Shown here one piece after another: positions 15,369 to 21,031 of a DNA stretch of 21,031 nt; within the stretch, counting starts at the first letter, position 1; every line of letters begins with the position of its first letter. Source of the stretch: Alphaproteobacteria bacterium UBA2954 (GTDB lineage: Bacteria > Pseudomonadota > Alphaproteobacteria > Puniceispirillales > Puniceispirillaceae); the NCBI GenBank assembly GCA_002348585.1, contig DEBO01000033.1, positions 3,467 through 24,497 of the forward strand, given 5' to 3'. The translations under genes were made by a program, and so were the position numbers. The notes under the pieces are model-generated. The model worked only from the letters and a program-made list of their open reading frames with translations. It ran no database searches and had not been told where the DNA came from.

Positions 15369-16724
15369 GTGTTTGACGCAAAGACAAAAATCCTTATCCC
15401 GGCAGGTGCCCTAGGCATTCCTTATGATCGAGATGCATTAGCGCGCGGGCTAAGCGAAAACCCTGATCTCATTGCAATTGATGGTGGGTCTACTGACAGT
15501 GGGCCTTATTATCTGGGCACTGGCAGAAGCAAGTATTCACGTAACGCCACAAAAGCGGACTGGGCAGATCTGATGGCTGCGAGGACCATAGCGAATGTGC
15601 CTCTGGTAATAGGGACAGCGGGAACTAGCGGTGCTGACAGCGCAGTTGACTGGATGTTGGACATCACACTTGAAATAGCAAGAGAACGCGGTGAAACACT
15701 TAAAATAGCAACTTTGAAATCTGGCCAGCAAAAGGAGAAAATAATTACTGCTTTTAACAAAGGGGCTATCACGCCTCTTGAAGGCGCTCCTAATATCGAT
15801 AAGACAATACTGGATCAATGTACAAATATTGTTGCGCTAGCCGGTATAGAACAAATTCAGGCAGCCCTCTCTAGCGAAGCTGACATAATTATTGCTGGGC
15901 GTACAACAGATACGGCCATTATAGCCGCTCTTCCAATTGCAAGAGGTTGTCATAAGGGAGCTGCCTGGCATGGAGCGAAAATCGCAGAATGCGGTGCCTT
16001 GGCAACTACAAACCCTAATTCAGGTGTAATTTTGATGAGCTTTGATGAAACAGGTTTTACAATTACACCACTGGCGCACGATACATCTGCAACACCATAC
16101 ACTGTATCTGCCCATATGCTCTATGAAAATGCAGACCCTTATATCCTTTATGAACCCGGCGGATGGTTAGATGTGCGGTTAGCTCAATATACTGCCATAG
16201 ATGACATAAGCGTGCGTGTGGAGGGAAGTGTCTGGCATGAAACCTCAAATTACACAGTCAAGCTTGAGGCCGCGAGACAAGCGGGCTTCCAGACGGTATC
16301 CTTCGTTCTTGTCCGCGATGCGCATTATTGCGCTCACATACATGAATGGGCAAACGCACTGAAAGCGTCGTTTGAACATAAAGCACAGTTGAATGGCCTT
16401 ACAGAAACAAAATTAGAATTGCGCGCAATCGGACGAAACGCAACTCTAGGTCAGCTTGAAACTAATCATTCAAGTGATGGCGAAGTTGGCATTATGGCAA
16501 TATTTACAAGTCTTTATCAAAAACAAGCAAATGAGGCAGCAAAAATGTTAAACCCTGATCTTTTGCACCTGCCGCTGACACCGCACGAACCTATGCCTAC
16601 TTTTGCATTTCCATTCTCACCGCCAGAAATGGATCGAGGGCCAATATTTGAGTTTTGCCTGCATCATACTATGACTTTAAATGATCCCATGTATGCCTTC
16701 AGATTACAAATCATAGAAAGCTAG
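15369..16724 (+). CDS. DUF1446 (AtuA-like) family protein
   Basis: This protein belongs to the DUF1446 family named after AtuA of acyclic terpene utilisation in Pseudomonas; the biochemical role is not established. Family blocks include TKILIPAGALGIPYDRDALA, AIDGGSTDSGPYYLGTG, LVIGTAGTSGADSAVDWMLD, DIIIAGRTTDTAIIAALP, SAHMLYENADPYILYEPGG and ELRAIGRNATLG. The frame is open from ATG 15297, but the family begins at the KILIPAG strand, so the GTG at 15369, with AGGA ten bases before it, is preferred, giving about 451 residues. AtuA itself is longer, with an extra C-terminal domain; here a separate DUF4387 gene follows after two bases. Divergence from the tct operon suggests a role in the same carboxylate pathway. 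Confidence 0.85.
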   Translation: MFDAKTKILIPAGALGIPYDRDALARGLSENPDLIAIDGGSTDSGPYYLGTGRSKYSRNATKADWADLMAARTIANVPLVIGTAGTSGADSAVDWMLDITLEIARERGETLKIATLKSGQQKEKIITAFNKGAITPLEGAPNIDKTILDQCTNIVALAGIEQIQAALSSEADIIIAGRTTDTAIIAALPIARGCHKGAAWHGAKIAECGALATTNPNSGVILMSFDETGFTITPLAHDTSATPYTVSAHMLYENADPYILYEPGGWLDVRLAQYTAIDDISVRVEGSVWHETSNYTVKLEAARQAGFQTVSFVLVRDAHYCAHIHEWANALKASFEHKAQLNGLTETKLELRAIGRNATLGQLETNHSSDGEVGIMAIFTSLYQKQANEAAKMLNPDLLHLPLTPHEPMPTFAFPFSPPEMDRGPIFEFCLHHTMTLNDPMYAFRLQIIES

Positions 16725-16726
16725 AA

Positions 16727-17044
16727 ATGAAAAGCTCACCCAGGACAAATCTAGGGCAGATGGTTCGCAAAATTAGGTCAAAAAATGCCGGACCATTTTG
16801 GCTCACATTAGATATATTCTGTTTTGATGTTGAAAATTTTAACCTCATCCACAGCCAGCTCAAGACGAACAAAGTCGCCAACCTATTTCAAATACATGAA
16901 TCAAAACTAAAGAGATTTGATATCCCCGACTTAAATGTCATTAAATTTAGCTTTCCGCGCCCACGCATACAAGGAAAAGCAATTGATACCGATATGCATG
17001 GGGCATCGTACGCCGCGCTTTTAGAGGAGTTAGAAATGAACTGA
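16727..17044 (+). CDS. DUF4387 family protein
   Basis: This small 105-residue protein has the DUF4387 signature: VRKIRSKNAGPFWLTLDIFC at about residues 13-32, a central ANLFQIHESKLKRFDIPDL, and IKFSFPRPRIQGKAIDTDMH followed by GASYAALLEELE at the end. The family commonly sits directly after DUF1446 genes and is believed to form a complex with that protein; its activity is unknown. It starts two bases after the DUF1446 stop codon, so the two are co-translated. Codon use matches the upstream gene. Nothing more is encoded before the tRNA-Asp remnant downstream. Confidence 0.85.
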   Translation: MKSSPRTNLGQMVRKIRSKNAGPFWLTLDIFCFDVENFNLIHSQLKTNKVANLFQIHESKLKRFDIPDLNVIKFSFPRPRIQGKAIDTDMHGASYAALLEELEMN

Positions 17045-17133
17045 AGCTGGAGCAAAAAAACTTCAATTGGCAAAAATAGCCCTCAGCGCGCAAACGCCTA
17101 GGGCCAAAAAATTTTGTAACTATTTAATAAATA

Positions 17134-17182
17134 GGTGGCGATAGTGACGGGACCTGAACGCGCGGCCTCCGGCGTGACAGGC
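17134..17182 (-). repeat. Decayed 3' part of tRNA-Asp, probable att site remnant
   Basis: These 49 bases match 20978-21026, the 3' half of the tRNA-Asp gene, with five mismatches. The last 22 bases (17161-17182) are identical and end inside the anticodon loop, including the GTC anticodon. The mismatches fall in the T arm (TTCAGGT instead of TTCGAGT) and the acceptor strand, so this is not a working tRNA. About 40 further bases on the CCA side (17092-17133) also resemble the tRNA's downstream flank, for example AAACGC, AGGGC and a run of A. A partial tRNA copy ending at the anticodon loop is the classic trace of tyrosine-integrase insertion. Confidence 0.85.
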
Positions 17183-17190
17183 TGTTATTT

Positions 17191-17260
17191 TAGGGTAATC
17201 AGGGGTAATATGGTAGCTTTTGTGCTTAATACTGGCAAACGTTTACCACCTATAGCCATG
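17191..17260 (+). repeat. Dispersed 70-base non-coding repeat, copy B
   Basis: This is the counterpart of 10091-10160 (58/70 identical, same orientation). It begins eight bases beyond the tRNA-Asp remnant. At its left end the words GGGTAAT, GGGGTAAT and GGTA follow one another at roughly 9-10 base intervals, a pattern like arm-type sites for an integrase; this interpretation is an inference. Confidence 0.85.
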
Positions 17261-17525
17261 CAAACGCGTGCACAAAGTAGCACTGCTAACTGTAATTAGC
17301 CACAATGAATTTCTACAGATTTTCAGTTTTTAGAACAGGTAAAAATCGAAATACCCTTTGCGAATTTTTATACATCAAAAAATGCTTCAAAAAGCAATAT
17401 AATCAAATGTTTACGTTTTTTCCAAGGCGGGAGTTGAGTTTGCCTTGACAATTCAAACATTACCAATCAAATAAAACTGCAAAACGGTCAAAAAAATTCG
17501 TGTTTTTGGGAAAATAAATAATTAC

Positions 17526-17939
17526 TCAACTTGTTGTTTTCAAACCATCTATATCATTTATATCACTTGCACGTAGCGGAGGGTGCGCCTGAAGTTGGTT
17601 GGATTCTTCATCCGAAAACACACGCGAACGAGTAAGAAACCTTTTTCCAGTAGGCCCCTCTACAGAGAACATCCCACCCCTTCCAGGCACCACATCAATT
17701 ATCAGTTGTGTGTGCTCCCAGTAAGTGAATTGGTCATCCGCAATAAAAAATGGCTGGTCACAAATATTACCTAGAAATACATCTCTGGAACCCACTCTAA
17801 AGTCTCCTCGAGGAAAACACATAGGGGCCGAGCCATCACAACAACCACCAGATTGATGAAAGAGTAAGGGTCCATGAACTGAAATTAACTCCCCTATCAG
17901 TTCAACGGTTTTTTCAGTCGCAGACACACGATCAATCAT
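17526..17939 (-). CDS. DUF779 family protein
   Basis: This DUF779 protein has 137 residues from ATG 17939, chosen over an upstream in-frame start because GGAG lies eight bases before it and the upstream codons fall within a strong hairpin. The family hallmark is HQSGGCCDGSAPMCFPRGDF (residues 28-47), with three cysteines (33, 34, 41) that could bind a metal. DVFLGNI, WEHTQLIIDVVPGRGGMFS and GKRFLTRSRVF follow in family order. DUF779 genes are regularly found beside aldehyde dehydrogenases of the acetaldehyde-oxidising (ExaC/AldA) group, as here; no activity is established. It is the second gene after the dehydrogenase, separated by a hairpin that should limit read-through. Confidence 0.88.
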   Translation of the reverse strand: MIDRVSATEKTVELIGELISVHGPLLFHQSGGCCDGSAPMCFPRGDFRVGSRDVFLGNICDQPFFIADDQFTYWEHTQLIIDVVPGRGGMFSVEGPTGKRFLTRSRVFSDEESNQLQAHPPLRASDINDIDGLKTTS

Positions 17940-17950
17940 TATAACACTCC

Positions 17951-17982
17951 AAAAGCACTGCCCCAAAAATCTGGGACAGTGC
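17951..17982 (-). terminator. Strong hairpin with T-run directly before the DUF779 ribosome site
   Basis: On the minus strand GCACTG-T-CCCA pairs with TGGG-G-CAGTGC around a GATTTT loop (17982-17955), followed at once by TTTT and then GGAG, the ribosome site of DUF779. It fits an intrinsic terminator or attenuator after the aldehyde dehydrogenase stop. Because the T-run touches the Shine-Dalgarno sequence, the stem may also limit ribosome access; that part is inference. Confidence 0.7.
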
Positions 17983-17995
17983 GTAATCTGTTTTT

Positions 17996-19558
17996 TTAAA
18001 AGAAACCGTCTGGAACCTCTGAGTAGGACACAAGAACATTTTTTGTTTGCTGATAATGACTCAGCATCATCTTATGCGTTTCTCGTCCAATTCCCGAGTT
18101 TTTGTATCCTCCAAAAGCTGCATGAGCAGGATAAGAATGGTAATTATTTACCCACACACGGCCAGCCTGTATACCACGTCCCATTCGATAGCAGATGTTA
18201 GCATCGCGAGACCAAACACCAGCTCCTAGGCCATATAAAGTATCGTTAGCTATCTCAATTGCCTCTGACTCTTCCTTGAAAGTGGTAACAGACACTACGG
18301 GCCCGAATATTTCCTCCTGAAAAATTCTCATAGAATTATTACCCTTGAATGCGGTAGGTTGGACATAATAACCTCCACCAAGATCATTGCTCAGAGTTCT
18401 TTGCTCCCCACCAAACAAAACTTCGGCACCTTCTTGGCGTCCAATGTCCATGTATGACATAATCTTCTCGAACTGTTCACTAGATGCCTGCGCACCAACT
18501 TGAGTATTTAGGTCAAAAGGTGTTCCACAGTTGAGTGCGGCCACTCTCTTTTTTACCATTTCCATGAATGGTTCATAAATATCTTCATGAATTATGGCTC
18601 TAGACGGGCAAGTGCAAACTTCACCTTGGTTGAAGTATGCGTGAAGAAATCCCTCTACACAGCGGGAAATGTAGTCATCTGAACCATTCATTATGTCTTT
18701 GAAGTAAATGTTGGGACTTTTTCCACCAAGCTCCAGAGTGACAGGTATCAAATTTTCAGACGCATACTGAAGAATTAGTCTTCCAGTGGTTGTTTCTCCT
18801 GTGAAACCCACCTTTTTTATCCTGTTGCTTGAAGCTAACGGTTTCCCAGCTTCAACGCCAAAACCTTGGACAACATTCACCACGCCCGGTGGCAACAAAT
18901 CTTCAAGCAATTCCATCAGAACACAAATGGAGAATGGGGTTTGCTCTGCGGGCTTCAACACAACAGCATTACCGGCAGCTAGAGCAGGTGCAAGCTTCCA
19001 CGCTGCCATCAAAATTGGAAAATTCCAAGGAATGATTTGTCCAACAACACCTAACGGCTCTGGATAATGGTAGGCCATCATGCCTTGAGCCGAATTACCG
19101 CCCCCTGATTGCATTCCGTCAATGTTTCCTATTGAACCCTCTTGCGCGCGGATAGCACCCGCAAAATACCTAAAATGGTCTACTGTCAAGGGAATATCAG
19201 CTGCGAAACCTTCTCTAATTGGCTTTCCATTATCTAGGGTTTCAGCAAGTGCAAGCATTTCTGTGTTTTCTTCAATTCGATCTGCTATTTTTAGAAGAAT
19301 ATTAGCTCGTATTGCTGGGCCAGTCCGGCCCCAGTCTGGAGCAGCAGCGTGTGCTGCATCTAAAGCTGCCTCTACGTCCGCTGAGTTTGATCTTGGGATT
19401 TCACAAATTACTTTTCCACTTGTGGGTGAGATATTTTCAAAATATTCTCCATTTTTTGGAGCAGTCCACTTTCCCCCAATGTAGTTTTCATATCGTGATT
19501 TGGGCATTAGCTTAGCACCCTCATCACCTGGATAAATAAAAGGACTCACCTGATCCAT
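17996..19558 (-). CDS. NAD-dependent aldehyde dehydrogenase (ExaC/AldA type)
   Basis: This 520-residue aldehyde dehydrogenase oxidises an aldehyde to the acid in the cytosol. Landmarks are [20 protein letters not shown] (oxyanion Asn179), LKPAEQTP (Lys202, NAD binding), [10 protein letters not shown] (251-260), general base Glu276 in LELGGKSPN, the catalytic Cys315 in [11 protein letters not shown], and EEIFGPVV. It ends [20 protein letters not shown], typical of the acetaldehyde dehydrogenase group used in alcohol oxidation, which also favours a DUF779 neighbour. GGGAG lies seven bases before ATG 19558. Transcription starts from a region with a Fur-box-like palindrome. The physiological aldehyde could be acetaldehyde or another small aldehyde; sulfoacetaldehyde is possible given comDE 15 kb away but unsupported. 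Confidence 0.93.
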   Translation of the reverse strand: MDQVSPFIYPGDEGAKLMPKSRYENYIGGKWTAPKNGEYFENISPTSGKVICEIPRSNSADVEAALDAAHAAAPDWGRTGPAIRANILLKIADRIEENTEMLALAETLDNGKPIREGFAADIPLTVDHFRYFAGAIRAQEGSIGNIDGMQSGGGNSAQGMMAYHYPEPLGVVGQIIPWNFPILMAAWKLAPALAAGNAVVLKPAEQTPFSICVLMELLEDLLPPGVVNVVQGFGVEAGKPLASSNRIKKVGFTGETTTGRLILQYASENLIPVTLELGGKSPNIYFKDIMNGSDDYISRCVEGFLHAYFNQGEVCTCPSRAIIHEDIYEPFMEMVKKRVAALNCGTPFDLNTQVGAQASSEQFEKIMSYMDIGRQEGAEVLFGGEQRTLSNDLGGGYYVQPTAFKGNNSMRIFQEEIFGPVVSVTTFKEESEAIEIANDTLYGLGAGVWSRDANICYRMGRGIQAGRVWVNNYHSYPAHAAFGGYKNSGIGRETHKMMLSHYQQTKNVLVSYSEVPDGFF

Positions 19559-19755
19559 GATTGTCTCCCTTGGTTAACTAGTTGTTTTATTTTGTATGAA
19601 AACGATAATCATTGTCATTGGCTGCTGAAAGAACTAAACCATTATTTTCCAGCAGTCAGAAAACATTTTGATAAACACATAGAAGACGGATTTTAAAAAT
19701 ATTTTAAATCCATAGTATGCCAGGGACAAATGGCGGGAGCTATGAAGAATACATC
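19559..19755. promoter_or_regulatory. Divergent promoter region with Fur-box-like palindrome at 19598-19616
   Basis: Between the divergent aldehyde dehydrogenase and YeiH-like genes lies GAAAACGATAATCATTGTC (19598-19616), which agrees with 16 of 19 positions of the classical Fur box GATAATGATAATCATTATC; its core GATAATCATTGTC is nearly a perfect palindrome. It lies 40 bases upstream of the dehydrogenase start, well placed to repress that gene. A possible -35 (TTGATA near 19668) faces the YeiH-like gene, but its -10 is poor. Alphaproteobacterial Fur proteins vary in target, so Mur, Zur or another regulator could be the reader. Confidence 0.55.
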
Positions 19756-20745
19756 ATGAGTATTTTAAAGAATGTTAAGTCAATTTTTCCAGGCTTCCTT
19801 GTTACATTTTTGGTCGCTATATCAGCTAAGTTCCTATCCAATAATTACGGCGCCCCAACCATTTTATTTGCACTTCTGTTGGGTATGAGCTTACATTTTC
19901 TCTACACCGAAACGCTTTGCGAAAAAGGAATAGATTTTGCCTCCAAATATTTATTACAACTGGGAATAATATTGCTTGGGTTTGGTGTTACGTGGCAACA
20001 GATTGTCAAAATTGGTTTTAAACCCCTTTCAATAGTTTTGAGCGGAATAATTTTAACAGTTTTGATCGGCCCAATATTAGCTAGACTTTTGAATAGGGGT
20101 TGGAGGATCGGAATTCTAACGAGCGCTGCAGTCGCTATTTGTGGAGCCTCAGCTGCGCTTGCAATTTCGTCAATATTGCCAAAGAACAAATTCTCAGAAC
20201 AGAACACCTTATTTACAATTGTATCCGTCACTACTCTCAGTACATTAACGATGATAGTTTATCCGTTGCTTGTCCGATATTTAAACATGGATGACTTCTC
20301 AGCTGGTGTTTTTCTTGGTGCTTCAATACATGACGTGGCTCAAGTCGTTGGCGCCGGATACGGAATATCAAAGACTGCTGGTGATACAGCTACACTGATC
20401 AAGATGGTGAGGGTCGCCTCCCTGTTTCCTATAGTTCTAATTTTGTTGTTCTTTTTACAAAAAAGGCCACAATCTGGTGCATTAACAAATCTTCCTATCC
20501 CATTTTTTATTGTCGGATTTTTAATGACAATGTTTTTTAATTCCACAGAAAATTTTCCAGAGAATTTAAAATTCTTTTTCTTGGACCTTTCGGCTTGGTG
20601 TATAGCCTTGGCAATTTCAGCTATTGGAATGAAAACTGCCTTATCATCGTTAAGACATGTGGGCTACCAAGCCATTTTACTGATTGTATTCGAATCTATA
20701 TTTTTAATGACATTTGTACTCGTTTGCGTTCTTAACTTAATTTAA
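19756..20745 (+). CDS. YeiH family (UPF0324) putative sulfate/anion exporter
   Basis: This integral membrane protein belongs to the YeiH/UPF0324 family, predicted to export small anions but rarely tested. It has roughly ten hydrophobic segments over about 329 residues. Family marks are LGMSLHFL, LQLGIILLGFGVTW, AICGASAALAISSILP, SAGVFLGASIHDVAQVVGAG and the late SAIGMKTALSSLRHVG. The start is unsure: ATG 19756 (MSILKNVKSIFPG) fits the family N-terminus better than the in-frame ATG at 19717, whose 13 extra residues look non-conserved; neither has a strong ribosome site. It is divergent from the aldehyde dehydrogenase and lies next to tRNA-Asp. The gene is very AT-rich (22% GC at 20521-20580), consistent with transfer. 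Confidence 0.88.
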   Translation: MSILKNVKSIFPGFLVTFLVAISAKFLSNNYGAPTILFALLLGMSLHFLYTETLCEKGIDFASKYLLQLGIILLGFGVTWQQIVKIGFKPLSIVLSGIILTVLIGPILARLLNRGWRIGILTSAAVAICGASAALAISSILPKNKFSEQNTLFTIVSVTTLSTLTMIVYPLLVRYLNMDDFSAGVFLGASIHDVAQVVGAGYGISKTAGDTATLIKMVRVASLFPIVLILLFFLQKRPQSGALTNLPIPFFIVGFLMTMFFNSTENFPENLKFFFLDLSAWCIALAISAIGMKTALSSLRHVGYQAILLIVFESIFLMTFVLVCVLNLI

Positions 20746-20948
20746 ATCTGATAAAAAAAGACTGCATATACTTCAAACAAAGTCTCCGAGTTTAGCATTA
20801 CAATAAGGCTTTATAAGTGCAATTTATGTAGTAAACTCAATGAAAACGAAGCCTTCGACAGATATTATGCTGCTCTTTTTTGGAAAACCGTTAGTCCTAC
20901 CAAAAATCTTTAAATTAAAATATCCCCACCACTTAAACGCTAAGGGCT

Positions 20949-20970
20949 AAAAAACTAATGTAAGTTTTTT
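20949..20970 (-). terminator. AT-rich hairpin with T-run downstream of tRNA-Asp
   Basis: Perfect eight-base arms AAAAAACT (20949-20956) and AGTTTTTT (20963-20970) flank a six-base loop ten bases beyond the CCA end of the tRNA gene. Read on the minus strand, the stem ends in a run of T, fitting a simple terminator for the tRNA transcript. The stem is weak in GC. The equivalent stretch beside the tRNA remnant (17107-17130) has lost the symmetry. Confidence 0.5.
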
Positions 20971-20979
20971 CGAAAAAGG

Positions 20980-21031
<52 letters not shown>

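Larger units (their letters stand above)
17045..17525. other. Intergenic stretch with integration-site debris; no gene seen
   Basis: About 480 bases lie between the converging DUF4387 and DUF779 genes. In order they hold a TGAAG/CTTCA repeat (without T-run), a decayed copy of the region downstream of tRNA-Asp (17092-17133), the tRNA-Asp remnant (17134-17182), dispersed repeat copy B (17191-17260) and an AT-rich tail with no open frame of useful length. Confidence 0.7.

Noticed and set aside
17265..17295. A short open frame beginning ATGCAAACG just after repeat copy B, considered as an integrase start
   Set aside because: It stops after 13 codons, shows no integrase motif, and copy A has no equivalent.

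Overview
The window looks like a chromosomal stretch of a free-living, probably marine alphaproteobacterium. The evidence is indirect: separate nuoA-nuoB-nuoC genes, a tripartite tricarboxylate transporter operon, a DUF1446/DUF4387 pair, an aldehyde dehydrogenase/DUF779 pair and a tRNA-Asp. No rRNA or other lineage marker is present, so the assignment is an inference (SAR116-like bacteria would fit). Most genes are of moderate GC. Hand counts of single lines gave 50% at 13321-13380 in tctA, 30% at 8521-8580 in the DUF1800 gene and 22% at 20521-20580 in the YeiH-like gene. These are spot checks, not a profile.

Layout. (1) 1-1483, minus: start of the respiratory complex I operon, nuoA-nuoB-nuoC, with nuoC cut by the left edge. 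(2) 1628-2684, minus: two-subunit sulfopyruvate-type decarboxylase (comD-comE), divergent from (3) 2880-5678, plus: a short-chain dehydrogenase, a glutathione transferase-like protein and an MFS transporter. (4) 5846-6514: an iodotyrosine deiodinase-like nitroreductase broken by two in-frame stops. (5) 6556-9938, minus: an AT-rich, translationally coupled DUF1800-DUF1501 pair of exported proteins. (6) 10240-15271, minus: tctC-tctB-tctA, a CaiB-type CoA-transferase and a citrate synthase-like citryl-CoA lyase, reading as one uptake and cleavage route for citrate or a related tricarboxylate. Divergent from it, at 15369-17044, is a DUF1446 (AtuA-like)/DUF4387 pair. (7) 17134-20980: a 3.8-kb segment bounded on the right by the 3' end of tRNA-Asp and on the left by a decayed copy of that 3' end. 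It holds DUF779, an aldehyde dehydrogenase and a YeiH-like exporter, with a Fur-box-like palindrome in the divergent promoter region.

The most notable structure is not in the genes. The tRNA-Asp remnant at 17134-17182 has the form of an old tyrosine-integrase attachment site. It is followed eight bases later by a 70-base non-coding sequence (17191-17260) that recurs in the same orientation exactly 7100 bases away at 10091-10160 (58/70 identical by hand). This suggests that accessory gene blocks accumulated stepwise at tRNA-Asp, the integrases having been lost or lying outside the window. No integrase, transposase, CRISPR array or complete mobile element is visible.
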